Positions 48,600 through 59,749 of a DNA stretch of 64,000 bases are shown here, in pieces (positions within the stretch are counted from its first letter, which is position 1; the number at the start of each line of letters is the position of its first letter). The translations under genes and the position numbers were made by a program. This DNA comes from Hippophae tibetana (taxonomy: Eukaryota > Streptophyta > Magnoliopsida > Rosales > Elaeagnaceae), in NCBI GenBank assembly GCA_037013495.1, contig CM072810.1, positions 107,794,398-107,858,397 of the forward strand, read 5' to 3'. Below the pieces are notes generated by a model, which worked only from the letters and a program-made list of their open reading frames with translations, was not told the origin of the DNA and ran no database searches.

Positions 48600-48639
48600 A
48601 GGAAAGAAAAAAAAAATTTCTTACCAGTTTATGAGCAAG

Positions 48640-48960
48640 CAGCGCCACCTAGCGCCGTCACCAGTTTTTTATGTAGTGTCGTTAACCTTCTCGCACTGTT
48701 CAGTTCGCGTCGCAGTTGTAGATCCGTCGTCCAGTCTGCACTGTCTAGTTCGCGTCGTTCAGCCCTGTGTCGTCCTGCCCTGCGCTGTCCAGCCCTGTGT
48801 CGTCCTGCCCTGCGCTGTCCAGCCCTGTACACCAGCTCGCGCCCCCCTGCGCACCGTCCAACTCGCGCACCCTACGTTGTTCATCTCGCGCACCCCTGCG
48901 CGCCGTCCAGCTCGCGCGCCGTCCAGCTCGCGCACCCTGCGTACCGTCCAACTTCACCCC
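48640..48960 (+). repeat. GC-rich repetitive leader of the old copia element
   Basis: Between primer site and gag lies a GC-rich, CpG-rich block in otherwise very AT-rich DNA. It contains two tandem 30-bp units beginning CCCTGTGTCGTCCTGCCC (about 48769-48828) and several CAGCTCGCGCACC-type repeats after them. All frames are open by composition only; I do not call a protein. Confidence 0.75.
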
Positions 48961-51244
48961 TGAATTTTCTGTGAGTCCGCACATCTATTGCACTACGCTG
49001 TTCAGTTTTGAAATTTTTTTTCTTTCCTTTTTTCAGTTTTAAGTTCTGCCCTAAATAGCCCAAGTCCAACAGCCCAACAACCCATCAGCCCAAACACTTA
49101 TCAGCCCACCTTGCCCAAAAAAAACATCCAAACTTTTTATTCCGTTACATAATATATTTTTTGTTATTATTTCAATGGAAGATTCAAGACAACATCAAGT
49201 TTCCAGAATTCATGAAGTTCCAAATTTTGAAGTTTCTGTTAAGAGTTCAGAAATTGGTTCTTTCGGGGGTACTAAACTTAATGGTACAAATTTTGGAACA
49301 TGGAAAAAAGTTATGTCTGTTTATCTTCGTGGGATGCATAAGATGGGACATGTATCTGGATCAATTAGGGCTTCTAGTCAAGATGATATAAAAGCTTATA
49401 CTAGGTGGGAAGATGATGATGGCTTTGTCATGTCAATTCTATTTAGAGCCATCACTGATGATATATTATAAATGGTGGAGGAATGTGAAACTGTTGAGGT
49501 CATATGGAATACCTTAAGCGATCTTTATACAAATGAGTCTAACTTTATTCAAGTTCATGAACTCATGTGCAAAGCTGCTGGCATGCAGCAAAATGGACAA
49601 CTAATATCTTTTTTTTACCAAGCTGAAAAATGTATGGGCTGAAATTGACCAGAAATGCCCGTGTAAAATTACAAATCTAGAAGACCTTCTGTGGTACCAG
49701 AAGGAGAAGGAGAAGGAGCTTGAACGAGTACATGCCTTTTTAAGAGGCCTTGATACAAAACATAATAGTGCTAAAGGCGAATTGCTTCGAATGTCAGACC
49801 CTCCGAGCTTGACTACTACCTTTACATACATCCGTAAAGATGAATCTCAGTAAGAGAGTCTTCATCATGTAGATGTTGAAGTATCAAGCCTAGCCATTCA
49901 AGCCAAATCAAAGGCATCTTTCCTCCAGTAGCAAAATTCAATTCCACTTCATCAGCAGGGACCTCCATCAAGTTTTACCAATCGCCCTCATTCTCCCTGC
50001 TTTTATTGCAATGAACAGGGGCATCTTCGTGAGACTTATTGGAAACTGTATCCACACTTGAAACCAAAAGCAGACTACTATGGAGAAAAACGACAACAGG
50101 GACATCGTTCTAAAGCAAAAGCAGTTGTCATGCAAATTGTCCAAGAACCAGACTACTATAGACAGAATCATCCTATGGAATGTAGAGGTATCCCTACAGC
50201 TTCAATAGCTGGTCATGGTAAGATTGGTATGACCTTAAATGTTTCTCACTCTATTGGGTCTAATAATTGGATTATTGATTCTGGTGCATCTGATCTAATG
50301 ACTTATGATAAATCTTATTTTAATGAGTTATCTCCCCCACCAGTGTGTTATGTTACGAATGCTAATGGTGAGGCCTTTCCTGTCTTAGGAAAGGGGTCAG
50401 TTCATAGCACTCCATCTTTACAGCTCCATAATGTTTTATATGTACCTCACTTATTAATGTGCATAAAATCATGGTAATTTTAGTGCTTTTTGAGCACTCA
50501 TCACAACCCCCAACCAGCTTCTTGCTAGTCCCTTAGCAAGAGAAGCGATAAAAACTAAAAATTAAACTATCCTAAATCACTTTCGTGGATTGAAACGGTT
50601 GCATTTAGCCTATGCAACAAGCCTTTAAACCCCTAGGTTTCCCTAGTGGACGAGTTTGAGTCTCGTGAGGGTTTTCAGTAATGATACCCACAAACATTGA
50701 ACTAAAAAAATCAAAAGAAAAAAAAAACAATCAAATCAAAAACTAAAATTACAACAAAATCAAAAATTAATTTAAGAATAAAATAAAACAACATATCACA
50801 AAAATGTCTCATACTTTTTAATCTCCTTTAAGATTATAATTAAAATCTCAAGCATAAGTTATTTTAATATCTTTAAAAAATCATGATTTATTATAATAAT
50901 TAGTCGAAAATCATTTTCATATTTCATGTCAAAAATGTATCAATTTAATTTCACCAAATTTCAGTGTCATGAATCAGAATTCACTTCGACTCTATTCCTC
51001 ACAAGTCAATACTCTCAAAGCACAAAAACTTGATGAGCGAAAACCGGCATCGCCGATTCTTGCCAATACTTTGGTTTTATATTTATAAAACTCTCGCAAG
51101 TGCACGAATCATTTCGAAGAAAATGATAAGTATACTCCCAAGGTCGATCTAAGGAAGGAATGTATGTGGTTTATTATTCAAACTTTTAAAAACGAAATTA
51201 AATCCTAAACATCCTGTCACGATAGTTTGGTTTTTGTGTTTCTA

Positions 51245-51382
51245 ATCTAATAACATAAAAATAAACATAGATACAGATTCAATAAATATAATCTAATAAC
51301 ATAAAAATAAACATAGATACAGATTCAATAAATATAATCTAATAACATAAAAATAAACATAGATACAGATTCAATAAATATT
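51245..51382. repeat. Three tandem 46-bp repeats inside the nested element
   Basis: Three essentially identical copies of a 46-bp unit starting ATCTAATAACATAAAAATAA and ending AATAAATATA. The identity points to recent slippage or unequal exchange. Confidence 0.9.
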
Positions 51383-52432
51383 TATGCAAATTTTATCATT
51401 TATAATAGTGGAGTATTTATGGATATAATAACTAAATTAATTATGCTTCCTCATATTATCTAGGTTATTAAATATATAAATTGATATTTTATTGATTCTC
51501 TCTTTTTTATATGAATACCACCTTTGGTGGGGTTAGATATTCTTTGTTAACTAAACAAATCAATTAACACCTATGAGTGGGGTTGATAACTAATTTGGTT
51601 AATTAAATTAATTTCTTTTTCTAAGAGATTGAAAATGAACCATTTAAATGTCACCTTTGGTGGGGTTAGACAGTTTAAACTTTATTCAAGGTGTCCAAAT
51701 TAAACATAAGAATTTAATTATCCAAGTACTAACTTTTAAGTTTTAAAACCACTACTGAAAACATGTTGTCAATACATTTTCACATAATAATTCTTATAAA
51801 AACTTTTGAAATAAAGTTTCACTCTAACTACCGGGCGATTGTACCAACAAATAAAAGAGCACTACTCTAAATTAGACAGGATAACTAAACCTTAAAATCT
51901 AATTTTCAGATTTAAGTTTGTAATGAAAAATAATATATTTCTCTCTAACATTCTTAATATAAAATCTTAAATAAAAATAAAATCAATTCATTTTAGAAAT
52001 TTTCACCTATTTAATATTTCGCAAGCATAACAACGTTATTATTATATCATGTTTACAAACAGCTAGCAGAGTTTAATTTAATCACAGACAAATTAAATAT
52101 AACATGTAAGAATAAAGCATAAAAAATAACTGTAAAGAAAATAAAATCCTTACAGAACTTCGATGTTATTCCCGTTGCTGGAAAACCTCCAAGAGGAATT
52201 TGCACTCCCATTTATTGAATCAAAAAGCTAATAAATTACAAAAATATAACTAGTTCTTCTCAAAAAGAGAAGAACTCTAAAACTAAGAGAATTTAACTAA
52301 AAACTAAGAAAGAAACTAAGAAAAGCTTAAAAACTAAGAAAGAAAATAAGAAAAGCTTAAAAACTAAGAAATGAGAGAAAGAAAGAGAAGAGAAGAATGG
52401 TTTTGAGGTGTGTTTAGAAGTGAAGAGAATGA

Positions 52433-52541
52433 GGTATTTATAGGTGAGGATGGAGAGAAAAAGTGAGTGAAAAAATGATAAAAAATGGTGAAAACGCGGA
52501 GTGCAATTGTTGAGGTCATTGATGACGTCAGCATGACGTCA
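52433..52541 (-). promoter_or_regulatory. Promoter-like module of the nested element
   Basis: On the minus strand, two perfect palindromes TGACGTCA (52534-52541 and 52523-52530) are spaced 11 bp apart, one helical turn. They lie about 80-90 bp upstream of a TATA box CCTATAAATACC (52444-52433). TGACGTCA is the classic bZIP (TGA/CREB-type) binding site. A GC-rich tract lies just upstream. Transcription would run leftward through the element. Confidence 0.6.
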
Positions 52542-52738
52542 TGGGGGCGGCTGCGCACAAAAATGGGGCAAAATGGGCGTCGGCGAGCGCAGAGGGCAGT
52601 TGGGCGTGCATAGGCGCGCGCGGAATGGCAGGCGCTACGCGCAGGGGCACGCGCGGATCTGGAACTGGGCGTGCGCGGCTGGGCGCTGGCGCACACGGGG
52701 CTCGGCGCGGCTGGGCGATTGGGCGGCACGGTGGTGCG
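52541..52738. repeat. GC-rich, CpG-rich tract of the nested element
   Basis: About 200 bp with strikingly high GC and many CGC and GCG strings, in a window that is mostly AT-rich. Open frames on both strands (Ala, Arg, Pro, Gly-rich) are by-products of composition. Confidence 0.8.
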
Positions 52739-55700
52739 ATTTTCTCCTTTTTGACCCATTTTGTCCAATTTTCCATATTTGTTGACTTTTCCCCATTTAT
52801 TTATTAATATATTTGTGATGTATTGCTTCCAGTATTCCTCTTTGAGTCTTTAAGTTACGTTTTTAAGGCAAAATACCTGAAAAACAATAAAAATATCTGT
52901 GATTCCGAAAAAGACAAATTTATATAAATATATGATAAAACATATAAATATATATTTTTTTAATCAATTAATGTGCATAAAATCATGGTAATTTTAGTGC
53001 TTTTTGAGCACTCATCACTTATCTCATCACTTAATATCTATCCCACAGTTGAATATTGAGTCTAAATGTTTTGTAACCTTTTATCCTATGTATGTGATTT
53101 TTCAAGATCTTCTTACTAGAGAAATAATTGGTCGAGGGTATCTGAGGGGTAGATTGTTCCGTTTGGATCAGAACTACGGAGTGGAGAAACCAGGAGCACG
53201 GGCAAGCACTGCATTGACTTCTAGTTCCGATAAGCTAAGTGAAATTTGGTTGTGGCATTTCCGCTTAGGGCATCCGTCTTTTAGTCTTATGAAAAAACCA
53301 TGCACACTTTATTTATTGGTGTTAGTGAGACTGTTTTACATTGTGAGACTTGTGTTTTGGCCAAGAGTCATCGTATTACTTATTCTCTTAGTATTTCTAA
53401 TAAAAGTACTATTCCTTTTGAATTAATTCATTCTGATGTTTGGGGACCATCTAAAGAGTCCACTATATCGGGTATGAGATATTTTGTTTCGTTTATCGAT
53501 GATTGTACAAGGTTATCATGGATTTCTCTTCTTAGAACAAAAGATGAAGTTTTTTCAGTTTTTCAAAATTTTCATACCTTCGTTCAAACACAATATAATG
53601 GCATCATTCGGATCCTCCGTTCTAACAATGGGGGGAATATGTTAGTCATGTTTTTCAAAAAAAATTCAAAACACATGGGATTATTCACCAAAGTACTTGT
53701 CCGCAAACACCGGAACAAAATGGAGTGTCTGAAAGAAAAAATTGTCATTTACTTGATATGGCTCGTGCACTCTTATTTAGTGCTTATATGCCAAAATACC
53801 TTTGGGGTGATGTTGTACAAGCTTCCGCCCATCTCATCAATTGTCTCCCATCTAGTGTCCTTAACGGAAAAATCTCATTCCAAATTCTCGCATCTTATGT
53901 CTCCTTTTCATCCTTCCATAATCTTCCTACCAGTGTATTTGGTTGTGTTGCTTTTGTGCATGCTCCTAAAAATCAAAGGTCTAAATTAGATGTCCGGGCA
54001 ATTAAATGTGTGTTTTTTGGTTATGAAAGTTATCAGAAAGGGTACAAGTGTTTCCATCCACCAACCAAAAAGTATTATGTTACTATGGATGTTACCTTTT
54101 TTGAGGACATGAGTTATTTTTCTTCATCTGATACTGCTCGTCAGGGGGAGAATACATATTTCGAAGAACTGTATCATGGTGAGGGGGAGGCATTAGGAGA
54201 ATCACCAACTGATGTTTCAATAAGACCAGATGAGACTTCTAATTCATTGAATCTAGTCATTGCAGAAGCAGATGCTCCAAGTATTCAAGCACCAAATTCA
54301 CTTACAACAAATGACATTGAAGACATAAATGTACCCTCAGGCATTACTCCTACCCTTGATCAACAACTCCGTGGTACTGAAGGTCACTCATATGAGGTAT
54401 GTACACCTACTGATACTAATAGCATCGAGTCTAATGTTGGACAGTATGTGTTACCAAATAGGTCTACTCGAGGTCAACCAGCCAAAAGGTATGAACCAAA
54501 TATTCATGCAAAATCAAAATACCCAGTAACCAATTACATGTCCACTAAAAGATTATCTAAGTTATATAAATCATTTGTGAATCAAATATATGGTGTATCA
54601 GTACCTAACAAAGTGCAGGATGCGTTAGGAGATCCAATATGGAGGAAGGCAATGGCTGAAGAGATGGATGCGTTAAAGAAGAACGATACTTGGTAATGTG
54701 TGCCACCACCACAAGGAAAAAAGGTAGTTGGTTGTCGATGGGTGTTTACTATAAAACATAATGGTGATGGATCCGTAAATCAGTATAAATCTCGTCTTGT
54801 AGCAAAAGGGTTTACTCAAACGTATGTTGTCGACTATGATGAGACTTTTGCTCCTGTTGCCAAAATGAACACGATTCGGGTTCTGCTCTCACTTGCTGCT
54901 AACCTAAACTGGCCACTTCGGTAGTTTGATGTCAAGAATTCGTTTCTTCATGGAGAATTAGCCGAGGAGGTGTACATGAGTCTTCCACCTGGGTATGTAG
55001 TTGATTCTCCTGGTAATTTTGTATGCAAATTGAGGAAGTCTTTGTATGGCTTCAAGCAATCCCCTTGAGCCTGGTTTGGAAGGTTTTCACAGTTCATGCA
55101 AAAGGTTGGTTACAGACAGAGTAATTCAGACCATACTCTATTTCTCAAACATCAACGAGGGAAGATAACAGCCCTAATCATTTATGTTGATGATATGGTA
55201 ATCATTGGCGATGATACTATTGAGATGGATAAATTACAAAGACAACTAGCCTTTGAATTCGAGATGAAGGACTTAGGTGAACTAAAGTACTTCTTAGGAA
55301 TTGAGGTAGCAAGGGGAAGAGAAGGAATATATCTGTGTCAGAGGAAGTACATTATTGATCTGCTAACAGAGACAGGTATGTTTGATTGCAAACCTATTGA
55401 CACTCCTATTGAGCAAAACCATTGTTTAGCAGAGTATCCAGATCAGATACCAACTGATCAAGCTCACTACCAATCTTTGAACGTTTGATTTACTTAGCTC
55501 ATACTAGACCAGATGTTGCATATGCGGTAAGTGTGGTGAGTCAGTTCATGCAAAATCCAAGTGAGAACCATATGAATGCTGTTTTGAGAATTTTATGGTA
55601 TTTGAAATCGGCTCTAAGAATGGGAGTAATGTTCTCTAAACACAACAATCCCCTTGAAGTTTGTGAATTCACAGATGCAGATTGGGCAGGAAGTATTACA

Positions 55701-56132
55701 GATAGAAAGTCAACATTGGGTTATTTCACCTTTGTGGGAGGAAATTTGGTCACATGAAAAAGTAAGAAGCAGAAAGTGGTGGTACGATCTAGTGTTGAAG
55801 CCAAGTATATAGGTATGGCTCATAGGGTTTGTGAATTGCTGTGGATAAGAACTTTGTTATTGGATTTGGGTTTCGAACTCAAAAATACTATGCAGATGTA
55901 TTGTGACAATCAGACAGTCATTGATATATCACAAAATCCAGTACAACATGATCGCACTAAGCATGTAGAGGTTGATCGTCACTTTATAAAAGAGAATTTA
56001 GATGCCAAACTTATTAGTTTTCCTTTTGCTCCCACAGAAGAGCAGCTTGCAGATATGCTTACCAAGGGAGTTTCCAAGAAGGCATTATACGGTTCACTAA
56101 GCAAGTTGGGCATGATCAATATCTACGCGCCA

Positions 56133-56145
56133 ACTTGAGGGGGAG
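56133..56145 (+). other. Polypurine tract of the old copia element
   Basis: ACTTGAGGGGGAG, directly before the 3' LTR, and just after the RNase H end at 56138. Confidence 0.85.
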
Positions 56146-56338
56146 TGTTAATAAATCATTAATGATATATTAATTGTATGCAACTAATATAATTTATTAG
56201 CTGTATATTAGTTGTATGCAATTAATATAATTTTCCTAAAAAATATTTTTCCAAAAAACAGATTCTTATTTCCTGTATTTAAACATGTATTAGTATTTAT
56301 TGTAGAATTTGATTGTAAATACATTTTCAATATATTCA
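56146..56338 (+). repeat. 3' LTR of the old copia element
   Basis: 193 bp, starts TGTTAATAAATCATTAATG and ends ATATATTCA. It contains a partial duplication of the ATTAGTTGTATGCAA region absent from the 5' LTR. Confidence 0.85.
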
Positions 56339-57189
56339 ATTAGTATCTAATTAAAAATAATTACTTTAATTAATCATTTTTTAAGTTATTTAGTTTTATA
56401 ACCATTTTATTCCATTAATAGTTATGAAAAAGGTACATCCGTTAAAGTATCATATGACTAATATATGTTTCTTAAATAAAAAGATATTTTGGTCATTAGA
56501 AGCACATAATGATTTAAATAAAAAAAAATTATTTGGACATACCCTTAATTCCCTTTTTTAGTATTTATTTTAAATAATTACAATAATTATAACTAGATTT
56601 AATTAATCTAACTTTTTCACGTGTATTTGATATCTCATCTCTTCTACCAATATCTTTACAAATTTATTAAATAATTTACATTTCGAAGTTTGTAGCTAAC
56701 CATGACCGTAGATTAAAATGAAACTATTCTACTTAATTGTTAATAAAAAAATATAATATTTTAAATGAAACTAGGTTTGTTACACTAATGGTAAAAAAAT
56801 AAAGACAAATCACTATAACATTACATTAACGTTAAAATTGAAGAAAATGAATTATGTACACTTTAACTTAAAAAAAAATACTTAACATCCCCAACAATTT
56901 GCTTTGGTATTTTTCATGATAGGCTAAATAAGTTATCTTACAAAAAAAAAGTTAATGAGTAGATGTAAAGTATTAAATTGTAAAATAAGTAACACAACTT
57001 GTTAATATGCACAAGAGCGTAGCTTATTATGAATATATTTTCTCAATGTAGATATTTGGTGTTAGTGTTTAATTTTATCTTAAATTAAAACTATAATGGT
57101 TGTAACAGGATTGATAAACCCTAATAGCCGGAGGCTTATCCAATAAAGTTTTTCATTTGAACAAAAAAAAATTATAATACAAAATAAGA
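56339..57189. other. AT-rich stretch with a dispersed repeat, no gene
   Basis: About 56610-56870 resembles 59255-59500 (shared TTGATATCTCAT, AATAATTTA, then AACTAACCA and TACTTAATT strings in the same order). A shorter match to the start lies near 48040. No coding sequence seen. Confidence 0.5.
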
Positions 57190-57335
57190 GTTTTCAAAGT
57201 AACTAAAATATTCATCCTATGCATCAGGGAAGGGAAGAAATCAATAACTTAAAAGAATGATTAATTAAACTGAATAAGTTGATTCTCTTTCATTGATATA
57301 TATTGCTATATGTATAGACTTTGCATCTCTAAGTA
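57190..57335 (-). repeat. Copia LTR fragment
   Basis: Matches 58050-58195 in order (AAAGTAACTAAAATA, TTGATATATATTGCTATAT, TAGACTTT, ATCTCTAA). It is a truncated copy of the LTR next to the RNase H relic. Confidence 0.5.
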
Positions 57336-57870
57336 ATGTTTAATCATAGAACTCATATTAGAAATTAAAATTTTAAATTAAGTTGGAGCAGAAAGACGTA
57401 AATTAAGTTTGATTAAATCTGACGTCTCAAGGTCATAAATGGTGGGTAATGTTTTATTTATTTCAAAATTTTCTTTTACGTTTCTTGAATTTAGCATTAC
57501 AAATTTAATTATTGGAAAAAAAATTTACACGTGACACCTTTGATTAATTGATGTTATCTTTGAGTATTCAAATCCTCACACACTTAAGTCTTTCTTTGGT
57601 CAACTTTAAATATTAGGATTTTATTAATAATTTTTTTGTTAGGTATCTAGTGTTTAATCGTAGAAGTCAGACTAGAAGTTAAAATTAATTTTAAATTAAT
57701 CTGGAGTAGAAACGCATCGAAAAATATATTTTTTAAATTAAGTTTGATCATGATGTTTTTGAAGATCAAGGTCATAATTGTATGGGTAATGTTTTATTTA
57801 ATTCAATTTTTTTTTAGATTTCCTTAATTTAGCATTACATATTTTTGGGAGAAATTTATAATCAGCATAA
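57336..57870 (+). pseudogene. Duplicated MATH exon relic
   Basis: Two tandem, diverged copies (about 57336-57520 and 57640-57870). The second contains a frame KFDHDVFEDQGHN followed by a splice-like junction, matching KFESDAFEAQGHRW at the end of exon 2 of the MATH genes. The first copy has the same layout with stops. No other MATH exon is found near. The identification rests on about 13 residues. Confidence 0.35.
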
Positions 57871-58049
57871 TAAATGCATAATCAGCAAATATTTAATTTT
57901 AAATGAAAATCATTTATTATAATTATTATTTATTTTAAATATAATAAATATACGAATGATTTGATATCTACTTCCCATTAATTTATCTATTAATTTTAAT
58001 ATAATATATTATTTATATATTATAAGTCAATGCAATATTAAGATATGCT

Positions 58050-59110
58050 TTTGAAAGAGTTTTAAAAGTAACTAAAATAATATTCATCGTAGGGACATTG
58101 AAGGAAATAAATTAATAACTTAGAGAATGACAGTGAATCAGTTAATTCTCTCAATTGATATATATTGCTATATATAGACTTTATATCTCTAATTAGCATA
58201 ATGCAAGCGTACAAGTTAGTTACAATTAATAGTATGCTATTAACTTAATCATATTTCAATACTCTCCCTTAAGTTTATACTCTATTCAAGATCATTAGCT
58301 TACTTCTTAGTGCTACAAACTATGAGAATAGCTTGATTAGTGTATCTACAAGTTATGCTCATACCTATAATGCTTAATACACAATTTCCTTACTAAAAAC
58401 TTGATCTTCACAAAATGATAATTCATTTCGATATGCTCAGTTCTTACATGTTGTATCGGATTGCAAGTTGAATGTAAAGCATTTACATTATCACAAACCA
58501 ACTTATAGATGGTCCATTCATTTTAACACCAAGCTCATGTAACAATGATTTAATCTTAAGTATCTCAATTTCTCTCCTGTAAGAGACTTGTACTCAACCT
58601 TAGCTGAGGACTTAGACACCACACACTGCTCGTAGGATTCCCAAGAGACCAAATTTACTACAAAGAAAATGCACTTAACAATAACACTCCTTATATTGTC
58701 ATAGATGCAACCTAATAAGAGTCAATGTAACCAACAAAATCAAAAGCTTGAGGTTTGAACAACATCAAACCATATGTAGTGGACCAATTAAGATAATTCA
58801 ACACACGTTTTACTATAGTAAAATAGACATCAATAAGTTGGCTGATAAATTGACACAACTTGCTCACATCAGAAGGCTACATCTGGATGGATAATAATAC
58901 AATACTCCATAGCTACTACCGAATTCTTGTAAAGAGAATGATCATGTAAAAGAGAACCATCACTTTTGTGGAGAATGCTCCCTAAAACCATAAGAGAAGA
59001 TACAATCTTAAGTGATTGTAAACTAGCACGTTTAAGCAACTCATTCACGTTCGTAGATTGACAAATATGAGGGCAACCTTAGTAATAACAACCTCAATGC
59101 CCAAAAAATT
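58050..59110 (-). mobile_element. Degenerate copia 3' end: LTR, RNase H and RT tail
   Basis: On the minus strand from about 59110 to 58262, with many stops, I read an RT tail, a YLNWST region, a SAKVEYKSL box (for SxAEAEY) and KLVCDNVNALHSTCNPIQH with RTEHIEMNYHFVK, the characteristic end of copia RNase H. At 58259-58270 is a purine tract (minus strand CTTAAGGGAGAG) followed by an LTR fragment from about 58258 leftward to 58050. The LTR start TATTGAAATATG again has TA rather than TG, as in the young copia. The 5' part is missing. Confidence 0.7.
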
Positions 59111-59254
59111 GAAACATACCCTTCACTTTTAGTTTCTTGTTTGGCTACTTTTATTTTTTAAAATAATAACATTACTAACATATTCATAATAGAGACTTAA
59201 AACCATAATCTTTTTTTTCATGTCGTTAAGGCATAACTAGTTTCTTTTGGACGA

Positions 59255-59500
59255 ACTTTTTCATCTGAATTTGATATCTCATTGATTTTATAAATAATTT
59301 ATATTTTGTAAGTTTACAACTAACCACTACAAATGATTAAAGTGAACGATGCTACTTAATTATAATAAGAAAATGTAACATTCTATATAGAACTTGGCAA
59401 TTCGCAACACCTACTAGTCACAAGTAAATATGAGTCACAATAAAAATACACTAAAGTTAAAATTGGAGGAGAAAAATTATGTCAACTTGAATAAAAGGTT
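59255..59500. repeat. Second copy of the dispersed noncoding repeat
   Basis: Diverged copy of about 56610-56870 in the same orientation. It suggests an old duplication of a segment of about 2.6 kb spanning the MATH relic and the copia relic. Confidence 0.5.
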
Positions 59501-59749
59501 AGCCTAACATTTTTCTACAAGTTGTTTTTGGTCAAAACTATGAAGGGTAGTGCCCACACTTTTTGACTTACGAAAGCAAAAGAGAAAGTTAGCCCACAAT
59601 CCATTAATACTTGCAACACCTTAGATTAAAAGGAAAATATTTAGACAACAACCCAAGAAAATAATACTGAGCAATAATGAAACCCACAAAAGGAGAAAAT
59701 GAAAGATCATGATCATACAACAATTGGTTCCTAAACATAAGCTTTTCTT

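Larger units (their letters stand above)
50455..53017 (-). mobile_element. Nested non-autonomous element with 49-bp terminal direct repeats
   Basis: It is flanked by an exact 5-bp target duplication CTTAT (50450-50454 and 53018-53022). The pre-integration copia frame reads through if the insert and one copy are removed. Its ends are direct repeats of 49 bp (50455-50503 and 52969-53017), on the minus strand starting TGATGAGTGCTC and ending GCACATTA. They appear identical. No gag or pol is seen. On the minus strand a CRE/TATA promoter module lies near the 5' side. A G-rich run (GGTTGGGGGTTG) adjoins the 3' terminal repeat, as a polypurine tract would. No tRNA primer site follows the 5' repeat. 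It could be a large solo LTR with internal repetition, or a retroelement derivative with very short LTRs. Confidence 0.75.
49175..56138 (+). pseudogene. Degenerate copia gag-pol, split by the nested element
   Basis: Gag starts at ATG 49175 (MEDSRQHQV, then LNGTNFGTWKKVM) and is stopped at 49469. The zinc knuckle near 50005 reads CFYCNEQGHLRETY, with Tyr in place of the last Cys. Protease WIIDSGASDLM is at about 50266. After the nest come pre-integrase (WLWHFRLGHPS, ~53250), integrase HSDVWGPSKE (~53430) with RSNNGG where the catalytic Asp of SDNG is Asn, and SERKN in another frame. RT (54700-55490) keeps YVDDMVIIGDD. RNase H (55485-56138) has TDADWAG and ADMLTKG. In-frame stops include TAG for Gln (~54922), TGA for Arg in the KQSPR box (~55066) and TGA for Trp (~55757), typical of methyl-cytosine decay. 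Confidence 0.85.
48404..56338 (+). mobile_element. Old Ty1/copia element with a nested insertion
   Basis: It has LTRs at 48404-48584 and 56146-56338, a perfect primer-binding site TGGTATCAGAGC (48588-48599) and a polypurine tract ending TTGAGGGGGAG (to 56145). Between them are gag, protease, integrase, RT and RNase H in the copia order, all in a broken frame. A 2563-bp element (50455-53017) is inserted between protease and integrase. The LTRs differ at many sites and in length (181 versus 193 bp), so the insertion is old. A target duplication is not clean; TTAGTA occurs just outside both ends. Total without the nest is about 5.4 kb. Confidence 0.9.

Noticed and set aside
48555..49042. Several overlapping Pro/Ala/Ser/Arg-rich open frames on both strands
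   Set aside because: They result from the GC-rich repetitive copia leader; all frames are open by composition and none has a domain.
52364..52807. Ala/Gly/Arg/Pro-rich open frames on both strands of the nested element
   Set aside because: GC-rich tract effect; no motif, and frames on opposite strands overlap fully.
58262..58650. Possible host gene because of the long conserved-looking text
   Set aside because: Minus-strand reading shows copia RNase H motifs with stops, so it is a retroelement relic.
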